Shown: positions 27,901 to 38,312 of the stretch, one piece after another | Layout: every line of letters begins with the position of its first letter | How positions within the stretch are numbered: position 1 is the first letter of the stretch | NCBI GenBank assembly: GCA_036850595.1 | Contig: CM072154.1 | Coordinates: 14,019,330 to 14,083,329, forward strand | Direction: 5' to 3' | Length of the DNA stretch: 64,000 bases | DNA from: Rhyacichthys aspro | Lineage: Eukaryota > Chordata > Actinopteri > Gobiiformes > Rhyacichthyidae | Translations under genes and position numbers: made by a program | Notes under the pieces: model-generated | What the model saw: the letters and a program-made list of their open reading frames with translations, nothing else | Database searches by the model: none | Told to the model about the DNA's origin: nothing

Positions 27901-30900
27901 ATGTCTAACAATCATCATCTCATATGTTTGAATCATTTTCTGTAGAAATACTTGTGTAGGTTGCACATTGTGTTTTTCACAGCACTCTACAGCAGCCTTA
28001 AAGAACAACTACAAACAGATGGAAATTATTTTAATATGACTGACTTTGGTTGTCCTGAGAAAATATATTCATAATGATGAATTCAATATTATCTGACCTT
28101 ATAGTCAGCCTCAGGAAGAGAAATGCCAGGAAACAGGTCACTGGTTATTCCATTGAACAATGGAATGTCATGGGACAGAAATTTCGGCTCATTAACATCT
28201 TTTATAGACCTCAGGAGCTGCAGAAAAAAATAGAAAAATAAATTAATACAGTTAATAATGAGAAACTGTTTTATTGTAAACAAAATGCAATATTTCTTAC
28301 CAATATATCCTCATTCTCATTTGGATACTTGAGTTTGAGGTTTCCAGCTGCTACAAGTACAGCTTTAACAGCCCTCATGCCATAGTCGTAATGAAACTGA
28401 GAGGAGAGTTGCTCTGAACAAAGCCTATAGGTCATTACAATCTTCACCGACAGTGGTTTGGCATTCAGGAAGCCATAAGAATACAATGAGATCTCAGCAA
28501 TCAATGCATAGTTCGGGACCATCATGGCAACTGTTCGAAATAAGACCTACGCAAGAACATGAACACTTTTGATGCCATGATGACATTTGACAATAGAGAA
28601 AAAATCATATGTCGAGAAATTAGTCAAATAATTAGTCAAATAGGTGTATGTGTACCTTGAGGTTGTCTGGTAGTTCTGAACGCCCTGCATACCCAGGGTT
28701 CATAGTGATGGATACGAAACAGTTAGGATTGAGTTTAAGAGTGGTTCCTTCAAAGTCAAAATACTCCATCTTCTGCTCAATGGCTCTCTGAATACAAAGT
28801 ACCTGCTGAGCAACTACAGACAGCACCTCCAGCTCGATACGATTAAACTCATCGAAACATGCCCAAGCACCAGATGAGGCCAGACCTTTGAAAAACTTTA
28901 GGAGGTCAAAGTGTTTAACTAAGGACATGAGCACAAGATAGCAAGTTTAACATGGTATAAGACAAGTCCAGTCTTACTTTGCCCATTGCAAGATAATCCA
29001 ATCCATCTGAACAGTTGAAGACCACACACTGAACAGCAAGGGCTTTGGCCAGATCCTTGGTGGTTTCAGTTTTTCCTGTTCCTGCTGGACCCTCAGGGGC
29101 ACCACCCAAGTTCAAGTAGAAAGCCCCAATCTAAAAAAAAAAAGAAATCACACAAAATTACAAAATATACACCTGTGTGGTTATTTTTGTAAATGATAGT
29201 AGCTTTTGAATTTACCAGAGTTCTATAGCATCTGTCAGTCAGTGGAGTGATGACCAAACGAGGCGAGTTGCCAAGATACTCGTAGGCATATTTAACATCA
29301 CAGTTGATTATTCGAACACGGACATTGTCATTGATCCAATAGTAACGCAGCTGGGCCAGCCACTGGAAGTCTGTTTCTTTTGATACACCTGTTATAATTA
29401 GATTAAAGATGTCTGCAAAGCAAAAACATATACTGAACTGAAATGTGAATTGTTAGATGAAGAGAAACCTTTCTCAATTAGATCCATGATTACATCTCGG
29501 GCATGTACATCAATTGTGACCAGTGCTCCCAAAGTGGTCCGAGTTTGTTTGGGCAGTTTTCCTCTCACAAGCCCCACTATGTCATTCAGCTGATTCTGGA
29601 GCTGCTCGTAGTACTTCTGTAAATCCTACACAACAAAGGAAGAATGTCTTTAGATCTTATAGTTCTGAAGACCAGAATTAAAATTAACAAATATTTTGAT
29701 TAATTGCTATTAATTGAAGAATAAATGTGTTAACGTATATGAGCCAAGTCATTAAACACCAACCCCTCCTTTGATAGCTTCATGTACTTCGGCGGTCCAG
29801 AAGATTTGAGACGTACAAAGCACCACCTGCCCCGGCCACTCCCTGACCCACTGGCTGCGCTTGGTCTCTGCATAGGCCTACAAGGAGAATTACATAACCA
29901 CAATGATAAAACCGATAAGGTAAGATGAAAAGATGAGAAAAAATAAGGAAAAATAATCACCACTCTTGAGCGAGCAACCACATCCCTGACACTGCGAAGC
30001 ATCACATCCTCCACCTGTACCAGCCATTTCTCCACAGCCCCTTTGGCCTCTGATGTAGAGATGTTCTGAACAAGTGCAACACGCTCCCCTTCACTGCTGT
30101 ACATTGCCTGCAAAAAACACCATTATTTAATAAAGGTCATGGTAACAATACTAAAATAACAAGTTGTAACTCCGCTACCTGGATATCCAAATTTGGTAGG
30201 AAGTCCAGTTTAGAAATACCCTCAAAACACTTTTTTAGATGTGGCTGTACTCGCAGTGGATCCTTAGTCTCCGACAAAATCTCCAGCATTTCATCATTAG
30301 ACAAGAAAAAGAACCTGGCAACAGCATTTGTAACCAGTGTTATAATCTCAGATAGTGTCATTTCAGTGGACAAAATCGACCAACATACCTTGGAAAAAAG
30401 AGACGCTTCTTCTCAAGATAGGCATTGAGTCCTTTCATGATATTGTCTAATAGGTTATTGGAATCCTGCAGTTTCTCAAGTAAACCAGGCAGTGACGTTG
30501 CTGGTAGAATCTACAATTAAATCATCAGTGCTATTGTTTTCATTTTAAGTCTTGCACCTTGTGATGTTATGAGTATATACCTTAGGATCCTTAACACAAT
30601 GTCTCATGAGGTCTTTCCAGATTTTGTCAACAGTTTGAAAAAGCCGTCCTTCCTCTGGAATCTGCTGCATTATATCTTGAGAAGAGAAGATGGGCTCCAA
30701 GTAAAGCCACTGAGCCTGCACCTTTAGCCATTCATCTATGGTTTCTTGGATACGAAGCAGACGCTGTTCCCATTGCTGTAAAAAAAAAATTATGTAACAT
30801 CTTTAAATTATGTGATATGTTGTTTGTCGTGTTTAAATGTTTATGTAAATTATAATTTTTGTATAACTTGCCTTGATCTCGTGTTCAAAAGGTTTAATAA

Positions 30901-32631
30901 ATGGTGACCCCCTCATTGTCTGAGTCTTTACTATTTGGTCATCCAGCATTGTTTGAATCTCATCCAGCGATGTTAGAATAGACACTCCAGTCTCTCTGTA
31001 AGGCTGATGGTGAAACGAAACACCATCCCATATACTTACCATCGTTTGCATGGCTTTCTCAAGTGAAAACTCCTGTAATGATGCAAAATGTAAAGTCAGT
31101 TTATTTCCAGAGGCTGAAGGTGTCACAGTGTAAATAGTTGAAAATGTACTCACTTTACTGGCAGCAGCACTGACAGACTCAAACACTTCCAAGTAAGGAG
31201 TCAAGTTTTGTTTCAGAATTTTTCGTAGTGTAGTACCAGAGTCAGGAGTAAGGTCATGTCCCACTATTTTTGACATTTGGTTCCAATGGCGTTGTCTAAT
31301 ACCCGGATTACACAGGATGGACACAAGAGGGATATGCTCCTGTTCACAGTGTTACACAGATTGGTTTGTTAATTCAGTATCCAACCAGCATCAACCTGTT
31401 TTATAGAAATACTGTAGGTACCAAACTACCTTAAACTCTTTGATCTCCTCCAACACAGTGCTGCACAGGATCACAGTGGGGCTCTCATACTTGCTCATAT
31501 CTTCCTCAACAGGCCGCCGTTTGGGTTTCCCACCAGTCTTCTCCATCTCTTGTTCAGCCTTGCTCTGTTTCTGTTGGAAAAACTTCAGCATTTTGAAAAT
31601 TTCTCTGAAGAATTCATCAACTTCCACTTCCATGCTTTCACCATTTAGACTCTGGAAGGAGCCATCCATCCATCTAGAAACAAAGACACTTGTTAGATAT
31701 AGAGAGATATTTGTCAATTTGCATACAACACATCATTCACATCAAGTAACATTAAACTAGACCTTTTCTCTGTGCGTTGCCACTTCAGCACAAGCCCAAA
31801 GAGTTTTTGGTAAGGTTCAATACTGTCTTTAATGACAGCAACTTCTGGGTAGTTTGTTTGTTCCATTTTGTACAGGGCTTCTTCTTGGTTGATGAATTCT
31901 ATTGCTTCCTCTGCCTCACGGAGCAGTTTCTGAACTGTCCTGACTTCTGCCACATACTGTACAAAAAGCATTCAAAAGGTAGTATTGTGGGGGATAAAAT
32001 GTATCTGACCTCTTGATAACACAAAACACATTTTGAACCTGCTGCATCAAATCCAGCTCTGAGCATTCTGGGAAGTCCTTGATTCTGTGGGGCAACTTTG
32101 CCAGCGCCACCATTAACTTTTCTCTTTTAGCGATCAGCTCCTGCTCTCCTTTCTGCTTGGCTGTACCTATCACCTGGAAAATAACACCAATCTCCCAAAT
32201 AAGGATATTCTGAATTTTAAGAAACATTAATTGACAGATAAAATCAAAGAGATAGAAGACAGAAGAATTACCTGATCATTAAGTTCAAAGGCATGCTTGA
32301 TGTTTTGTGGCCAGAGAAAGACTGTTGTATTAAGTTTCAGATCATCTGGTTCAAATATATGGACATCCAGAAGGTAGTTTAGTCTGCTGAGGGATTCCTG
32401 TTGCAGCACATTGAGACATTATTTGTAAATCTATCTGGAAATACCAATCATTATTAGTATACTCACCGATATTTTCTTCTTAAGTTGTGCAAGACCAGTT
32501 GTTTTGGTAAAGTTTATGTATTTAATCATGTGAGAAATTTCCTCTGTGTTCTCTGGTACTTTTAGTGCATTCTTCTTGATTGTTTCAAATTCTGAACAAA
32601 TTCTTTAAACACACAAAACATTGTATGAAGA

Positions 32632-32675
<44 letters not shown>

Positions 32676-35074
32676 TCACACATTTTTTTAATGATAAACA
32701 TGAAATCGCTTACTGCAAATTAAGCTCATGGTGATTGTTAACAAGTTTCTTTATAAGCATTTCAGCAAAGTTTTTGGCTTTCTTGGCCAGCCCCTGTTTT
32801 AGCTCTTCACAGTCCAGATGGACCATTGTGAAATGAGCTTTAGCTGGAAGACTGATAATCTCTTTTGACAGAAGGCGGAACTCCTCCAATTTCTAGAAAT
32901 AACAGACAGGTTGCATATTAATAGTTATAATTAATAGTTGTAATAAAAATCATAATCAGTCTATTTACCAATGCCTTTCATATTTACCTCTATATATTCT
33001 TTAAAGCAATGTTCTCCTTCCAAGAACTTATTCACTTGAGTCTGTGCAGTTCCATTAACTAGCCAGGCATATTTTTCAACTGTAAAAGTAAAGTGAAGTC
33101 AGCAGTAATCAGGTATAGTACAAATAATACTAGAAAGCAAGCATTTTTTTTTTTACAGTACATTACCATAACTCTGAAAATGTTTGTCAGGCTCCTCTAG
33201 ATTCATTACTACAGCTGTCTTTAGAGTGGCCCGAGCACTCGTAAGAATGTGATCAGCCACTTTTGCATCCACAAATGATGATGTTGATTGTACCAACCAT
33301 GACTGCACAGTCTGTATTTTCTGTAGAGAAAAAGTTCAAGATTCCAGTGCATGACTGTTATCATAAAATGGAAATAATCTCCACAAAAGACCTACCTGCA
33401 ATGTATTTGTTATTGCATTAAGAATGCCAAAAATTGCTCCCTCTAGATCTTGTAAGGTCGGATAAATCTCCATTTTTTCATCATCAAATGTCAGGGACAT
33501 TCGGAACAGTGGTAGTCTGTGGTGACTGTTTGAATCAAAGAGACTGACAAACTTTTCTACACTTGTGTGAAGCAGGGATTTAAGCTATGGGATAAAAATA
33601 GCAATATTGATTCGTACCTAGATTAATGAAATTAAATATGTATGAATAACAAGGTGTTAAGACTAATAGAAACATTATCTTACCTGATTGGACATAAGAA
33701 TAGATGCGCAGTTGTAGAAAGAGTCCAGCTTCTCTTCTTTAATCCCCTTTATGGTCTCCTTATTGGTTAGCAAATGGATAACCTTAGGAAACCAGGTATT
33801 CATGATGCGTTCTTCAGTTCTTTTGCACTCTATTGCCATCTTATTGTGTAAAGTCTTACAGTCCACAGGCCCTGAAGCCCTGAATCAACAATAGCCATCT
33901 TAAGTAGTTACAAGACATAAGACCTGTACATTTTTATGTATACTTTGTTACCTGCATTCTGAAAGATCAACCAGGACTATTGAAGAAAATGTTGTGTAAC
34001 TAAGGTCCAGGATTGTTTGCATTACTGGGTGAAGAATGTGCAAATTCAATTTTATCCTCCTGTGGCTTTTGACAAAGTTGTTGTGCCATGGTTGTGAGAA
34101 ATCAAGAATTCTATTGCAGAAAACAACAATGACAATCTGTTAAAAAACAGCACAAGAGGATGATGTTACTTTTTCTAATCAACACTCACTCAGGTGGAGT
34201 CATTTCCTGTTGCTCAGAACCTTGCTTTTGTGGCTCCTTTAAAACATTGCTCACTAATGTAAATGAAAGATATGAAATGTGAAAACACGTTACACTTCAA
34301 AAGTAAACATAGAGTCCATTCACAGACAAAAAACTCAATATATAAATACCTGTGGGTTTGACAATGGCATTGCGGAAGTCGTCACTCACTTCTGCACAGA
34401 GCTCTTGCAAAAGTGTTTGTGTTCTTGGAGTGTTTTTAAGTTCAGGCAGGAGTCGGGAAGTAATGGAGTCCAGCCACTTTTGCTGGATTGGAGCAAATGG
34501 ACCACTCTCTCCGCGTTGCTTTAAGAACTTATAGTTCACCTGCAAATGGGGTCAAACTTAAATGAGAAACGCATCCCTGTAGTTTACAGGTCCATAAAAA
34601 GTCATATCAACTGGTAAACCAACCCTTTGCTTCTGCTCTTCACTGATCATCTGTAAAGAATGTAAGACTACTGCATTAGTGGCTTTGTAATGACATTAAT
34701 GACATTACATTTACATTGCATGCACTGTTGGATGTCTTACAGAAGGTGGGAACTGTGGCTCTGGTGATGGCTCCCTCGGTTCCTTCTCCATTCTTTGTCT
34801 GTAAGCATTCATTGCTGTGGACACCCTATGAACAATATATTATAAGTAGAAACTCGCTGGTTTTTTATCCCTATGATGCAATAATTACTTACAGTAACAT
34901 ATGGCGTTGGTCATTTTGCATTTTGCTCCTTCGCCGCTTCAGCAATTTCTTGCTAACCAACATGCATGTCTCTTTTGCAGCTTCGACCTGTTTTGTGTCG
35001 ATCGGTGGCAGGACAGGAAACTTTGGCAAACTGTCCACGCTTTTGTCTTTAAAAACTCTGTTCGAGGTTGCCAT
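16675..35074 (-). CDS. dnah12: DNAH12, axonemal inner-arm dynein heavy chain, full length, about 73 coding exons
   Basis: This is a single-headed inner-arm dynein motor that moves doublet microtubules in motile cilia and sperm flagella. The chain can be read from ATG at 35074 (MATSNRVFKDKSVDSLPKFP) to the stop at 16677-16675 (ending RGVAMLCQLDD), roughly 3,950-4,000 aa by my exon tally. Identity to DNAH12 over the motor is very high by recognition, for example FCICD-free linker motif IQETIDEWLKVQAQWLYLEP and GAVEKWLVQVEDVMLRSV. Order: N-terminal tail and linker (35074-29464), AAA1 (29390-28300), AAA2 (28218-27249), AAA3 (27152-25346), AAA4 (25259-23655), stalk with microtubule-binding domain (23584-22047), AAA5-AAA6 (21985-19492) and C-terminal domain (19400-16675). 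All four P-loops are intact and no disabling change was seen. First exons: 35074-34893, 34825-34741, 34650-34624 (27 nt), 34539-34350. The original start is fixed by this ATG; codons upstream in frame are non-ATG. DNAH7 and DNAH3 are close relatives but fit less well. Confidence 0.95.
22047..23584 (-). other. dnah12: dnah12 stalk coiled coil and microtubule-binding domain
   Basis: Two heptad-rich arms flank a globular tip. CC1 is encoded by exons at about 23584-23421, 23347-23267 and 23153-22977, with charged repeats such as LVDLQPKLEQAK. The microtubule-binding tip follows in exons near 22895-22365, with motifs MKNPPSGVKLVMAAVCVM and NPDFDPSIVAKASSAAEGLC. CC2 is exon 22289-22047. The module occupies the expected place between AAA4 and AAA5. 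Confidence 0.9.
23655..25259 (-). other. dnah12: dnah12 AAA4 module
   Basis: The P-loop GLGGSGRQS is at about 24503-24477. It has Arg in place of the Walker lysine, which is the usual form in axonemal dyneins. MVFLLTDTQI (near 24270) is the Walker B region, and RQFPSLINCCTIDWF near 23890 is the conserved run-in to the stalk. Confidence 0.88.
25346..27152 (-). other. dnah12: dnah12 AAA3 module
   Basis: The Walker A motif GPTGTGKS is at 26076-26053. The Walker B motif CIIFVDDVNMP lies near 25775, and AMGPPGGGRNAVTSRF, a highly conserved dynein signature, near 25530. AAA3 is the regulatory ATPase that gates microtubule release in the dynein family. Confidence 0.9.
27249..28218 (-). other. dnah12: dnah12 AAA2 module
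   Basis: A complete P-loop, GESFAGKT, lies at 27797-27774. The Walker B-like KWVVFDGPIDTLWIESMN lies near 27450, with IIQMSNQMSLIFE at 27300. In dyneins AAA2 binds ATP structurally and normally does not hydrolyse it. Confidence 0.88.
28300..29390 (-). other. dnah12: dnah12 AAA1, main ATPase site
   Basis: AAA1 is the hydrolysis site that drives motility. The Walker A motif GPAGTGKT is at 29091-29068. The Walker B region ACFDEFNR lies in the next exon near 28860, and the sensor stretch SITMNPGYAGRSELP near 28700. All catalytic residues expected of an active dynein AAA1 are present. Confidence 0.92.
29464..35074 (-). other. dnah12: dnah12 exons 1-24: tail and linker
   Basis: These exons encode the N-terminal cargo/arm-docking tail and the linker that swings during the power stroke. 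Landmarks read on the minus strand are EERIMNTWFPKVIHLL (exon at about 33885-33685), KWQRTEKRWMDGSF across 31765/31676, HDLTPDSGTTLRKILKQNL (about 31250), QTMRGSPFIKPFEHEIK (about 30900), RFFFLSNDEMLEILSETKD (30315-30178) and VLCTSQIFW (about 29810). The segment is the least conserved part near its N-terminus and becomes nearly invariant toward the linker. Confidence 0.9.
32634..32680. repeat. Compound (TC)n-(AC)n microsatellite
   Basis: About 15 TC units are followed by AC units, in a short dnah12 intron just beyond the exon that ends near 32604. It is non-coding. Confidence 0.95.
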
Positions 35075-35084
35075 TTCTGGCAAC
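35067..35084. repeat. Perfect inverted repeat across the dnah12 start codon
   Basis: GTTGCCA, four bases, then TGGCAAC: 7-base perfect arms. The dnah12 ATG (35074-35072) lies inside it. The arms equal RFX half-sites but the spacing is wider than in a standard X-box. Confidence 0.7.
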
Positions 35085-35287
35085 GAGGCACTGAAATTAA
35101 TGAAATGTTAGCGAGGTCAAATGCTGTATAATGTCATGAATGTATTTAGTATAAAAGTTAAAAAAAATAAAAAAAAAGTTGTACCTTTTCGGTCATATAT
35201 TATTAAACTTCCTTCCTTGTTAGGTTGTCATACAAACGTTTATCTTGTTGTATGAGAAAATGAACGACTGGAGGAAAGAGTTCAATT

Positions 35288-35301
35288 GTCACCATAGAAA
35301 C
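35288..35301 (+). promoter_or_regulatory. X-box (RFX-binding) motif upstream of dnah12
   Basis: GTCACCATAGAAAC fits the X-box form GTNRCC-N(0-3)-RGNAAC, with a two-base spacer. It is 214 bases upstream of the dnah12 ATG, a typical distance for RFX-controlled ciliary genes. Since dnah12 is a motile-cilium gene, this is a functionally sensible site. Confidence 0.7.
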
Positions 35302-35519
35302 ATTAAACAGGAGGCGGGGCTACACAGACTGCTTATCAGGTTCATTTCGGTTTAGTTCCCCACAGTGCTAATTTTAGCCCTTGAACAACATGCTTGCTGT
35401 TTGAGTTTTATACATTCCTATATTAAAAAATAAAGAATAAAACAAATAAGAAACATATGGAGAGAAATTAACTTTTTAAACGATCTGTCGTTGTGAAGAA
35501 CGCAATTACATATTTTGTA

Positions 35520-35533
35520 TCAGTAGATGGCGC
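35520..35533 (+). promoter_or_regulatory. CTCF-like motif near gid8 5' end
   Basis: TCAGTAGATGGCGC matches CCASYAGRKGGCRS at 13 of 14 positions. It lies between the two divergent genes, next to the inferred gid8 start. By-eye match. Confidence 0.4.
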
Positions 35534-35559
35534 TGTAAAAGCATTGTTGTGTTTTTGTG

Positions 35560-35655
35560 GTGGGGAGAATTACAGGAAGATGATGAAGAAGAAAAGCTTT
35601 TTTCCGCTAATCTAGCTGACTAGCTGCTGCTGGAGAGTAGCGTTACAATTTTAAG
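35560..35655 (+). other. gid8: gid8 5' UTR exon (inferred)
   Basis: A donor TTTTAAG|GTAGTA at 35655/35656 pairs with an acceptor TTTCAG at 35949, 12 bases before the gid8 ATG. The upstream limit is a guess. The exon contains an upstream ATG reading frame of 11 codons plus stop at 35580-35615. Confidence 0.5.
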
Positions 35656-35961
35656 GTAGTATTTTAAAAACAATATATTTGCATGCTTCTGTAAAGACTG
35701 AATGATAAAAAGCGTAAAGTAGAGCGACACGATGTGTTTTCTGATCTACATAAATATTTTGGCGTCCGAGGTCTTTCTGTTTTTATTCTTGTCAACGAAA
35801 CATTCTGTGTATTTACTAAAGGCCTTTGAGGACTTGAGGCTTCATGTTTTAATCGAAACTAGCAGTGCCAATACTCTTGTAGCTATGGATAAGAAGGTGT
35901 TTTCTATGTAATCTATTTTGTCCGACCTTAACAGTTTACTTTCTTTCAGGATATTATCATA

Positions 35962-37123
35962 ATGAGTTATGCTGAGAAGCCAGATGATATAACAAGAGAG
36001 GAGTGGATGGAGAAGCTCAACAATGTCCACATTCAGAGGGCTGATATGAACAGGCTCATCATGAATTACTTAGTGACCGGTACAGTACCAGTGTTTGCCT
36101 TTTTTTTCCCCCAACAGTTTTGAAAAAGTCATTTATGTGTTGATTGATTAATTAATTATATAAAATTCAGCCATTCACTAAATTCTTTCTATTTTACCAG
36201 AGGGCTTTAAGGAAGCTGCAGAGAAGTTTCGAATGGAGTCTGGGATTGAGCCAAATGTAGATTTGGATTCTCTTGATGAAAGAATTAAGATCAGGGAGAT
36301 GATCTTAAAGGGTCAGATCCAGGATGCTATTGCACTGATCAACAGCTTGCATCCAGAACTGTTGGATACTAACCGTTACCTCTATTTTCACCTGCAGGTA
36401 ATACTCTTAGCCATTTGGTTTGGCAGTAGAATTGCTTTGTGGTGGATCCATATACTGTTAATGTGCGCTATATGATATCAACTTCTCTACAGATTGGCAC
36501 TGGGTCATTGGGATGCATAATACATGTAGCGTTGTAATTTTTTAACATTTCTACACCCCCTGTATTTGGCATTTTGTTGTGTTTGCAGCAGCAGCATCTG
36601 ATTGAGCTCATCCGTTTACGAGAGACTGAAGCTGCCCTTGAATTTGCCCAGTCTCAGTTGGCAGAGCAGGGTGAGGAGAGCAGAGAATGCCTGACTGAGA
36701 TGGAGCGGACCCTTGCCTTACTGGCGTTCGACAACCCAGAGGAATCCCCCTTTGGAGATTTGCTTAATATGATGCAGAGACAAAAGGTAGATTTTTTTAT
36801 GTTAAGTGTCTGTGTAAATATACCTTTTCTGTTAATTATTGTGATTTTGATGTTATGATTAAAGTTATTAATTGTGAATGTGTGAATTAAATCCATGTCA
36901 TAGACCAGGTATCAAAAACAACAACTGTATGATCCTAACTTTTTTTCAGGTATGGAGTGAAGTAAATCAGTCTGTGTTAGACTATGAAAACAGAGAATCT
37001 ACTCCCAAGCTTGCCAAGCTCCTAAAGCTACTGCTGTGGGCTCAAAATGAGCTTGACCAAAAGAAAGTGAAGTATCCCAAAATGACAGACCTCAGCAAGG
37101 GAACCATTGATGACCCTAAATAA
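35962..37123 (+). CDS. gid8: GID8 (TWA1), CTLH E3 ligase subunit, complete, 4 coding exons
   Basis: GID8 is a core scaffold of the CTLH/GID ubiquitin ligase in nucleus and cytoplasm, binding RANBP9/10 and the RMND5-MAEA catalytic pair. Exons: 35962-36079, 36201-36397, 36589-36786, 36950-37123. They sum to 687 bases, or 228 aa, identical in length to the human protein. The LisH motif is about residues 27-59 (RLIMNYLVTEGFKEAAEKF). The CTLH segment (about 63-120: IREMILKGQIQDAI, HLQQQHLIELIR) and CRA region (ALEFAQSQLAE to LLWAQNELDQKKV) follow. The protein is nearly invariant in vertebrates and the assignment is firm. No disruption was seen. Confidence 0.97.
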
Positions 37124-37955
37124 GGAGCTGCACCTACACCGTACCAGAGCATTATAGAATGGACATATATTCTTTATCTATTTATATGCCAACAAACTTT
37201 CTCATAGAGTACAACCTTTTGTTTTGTAAGGGTTGCTTTTTGATACTTTCATAACTTTGAATGTTCAAAGATGGATTAACAGTGAGAGATAATTCACACT
37301 AATATCCATATTTTAGTATATTGTTATATTGTTTTTGATGATGTATTTGTTTTAATTTCTCTCATTTCATTATTATTTCAGTTACACTATTTTTTTCTGT
37401 CTATTGGCAGGAAAAGTTGACAGGATGGTATGAATGAAGCCTAAATTAGGCTGTCAGTTTCTGTGTGTGACCACTTAAGGGTGTGGGATGGGGCAGGGGT
37501 TAAGTGGTAGATGATAGGCTTAATGGTACTGCCTGAAATCAGTCTACATTTCTTTTAAAATACATCCACATTTCAGCTAAAGTTTTGCCTATTGCCAAAA
37601 CCCTTTTTTATTTTACACTGCTGTGACTTTGAAAGATAAATCCTACTTTTTAATTCTTACAGAGTTGTTTCTGAACATAAGGTGTTGTCAGGCATTGGTT
37701 ATGTTAACTGATGGGATGAAGCAGGAACTTTGAAAACCTCAGTTTAGCGACTGCAAGCTTAAATGCAACAGTTTTCTTATTGTTATAAGGCTTTAAGGAT
37801 AAGATTAAAAGATGTGAATAGAAGCTTGTATATTCATACATGGAGACACTTTTAAAAGTTGATTCTTGTATATTAGAAGCTGCACTTTTGGAACATTTGA
37901 TGTGCTCTTTTGCTTGTGTATTATTTTGCAATAAAAGTGGATTTTAAAACTGGTG
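37124..37955 (+). other. gid8: gid8 3' untranslated region
   Basis: This extends from the stop to the canonical AATAAA at 37930-37935. Further AATAAA hexamers on the plus strand at 38204-38209 and 38230-38235 could give longer ends. AT-rich; no ORF of interest. Confidence 0.6.
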
Positions 37956-38203
37956 AAGTCATACAAGGACACTAATCTTTTTTGTACAAATCATATGAAG
38001 GGAAGTACAGGTGTTTATTTCTTTCACTCAGCTGGAAAGTTAAACCACGTCTGCATGCCCTAATTTTTATATGCGGAAGTAAACGTGTCACTTATCGTCA
38101 TACCCGTTATTCATAGGAAATGCATGACGATTATGAAAGTGAAAGCATGCAGGTATTGACGTAGCCTCATCCAGGATTAAGGATGAGTCCGTCTTAATGA
38201 TAC

Positions 38204-38247
38204 AATAAACTTGTCAACTTAATCCATGCAATAAAATGCTTTTTATT
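38204..38247. terminator. Cluster of polyadenylation signals on both strands
   Basis: The plus strand has AATAAA at 38204-38209 and 38230-38235. The minus strand has AATAAA at 38247-38242. This is the layout of two converging transcripts: gid8 with a long 3' end from the left, and the small ORF transcript from the right. Confidence 0.5.
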
Positions 38248-38280
38248 CCTGGCTTCTGAACGCAATGACAGTCTCTTCCT

Positions 38281-38294
38281 CCAGTCGGGGGCAG
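38281..38294 (+). promoter_or_regulatory. CTCF-like motif between gid8 and slc17a9
   Basis: CCAGTCGGGGGCAG matches CCASYAGRKGGCRS at 13 of 14 positions. It lies in the gap between the two plus-strand genes. By-eye match. Confidence 0.4.
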
Positions 38295-38312
38295 TGGACC
38301 ACTACAGCATTG

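Larger units (their letters stand above)
35085..35575. promoter_or_regulatory. Divergent dnah12-gid8 promoter region
   Basis: dnah12 is transcribed leftward from here and gid8 rightward. The dnah12 side has an X-box at 35288-35301 and a GC box GAGGCGGGGC at 35311-35320. The gid8 side has a CTCF-like site at 35520-35533. No TATA box was recognised in a suitable place. A shared or closely spaced promoter pair is inferred from the head-to-head layout. Confidence 0.6.

Noticed and set aside
34741..34825. Apparent frameshift between dnah12 exons 1 and 2
   Set aside because: Using the acceptor just before CAATGAATG breaks the frame, but the acceptor 11 bases earlier (TTCATAG at 34826-34832) joins exon 1 in phase. 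The gene is intact.
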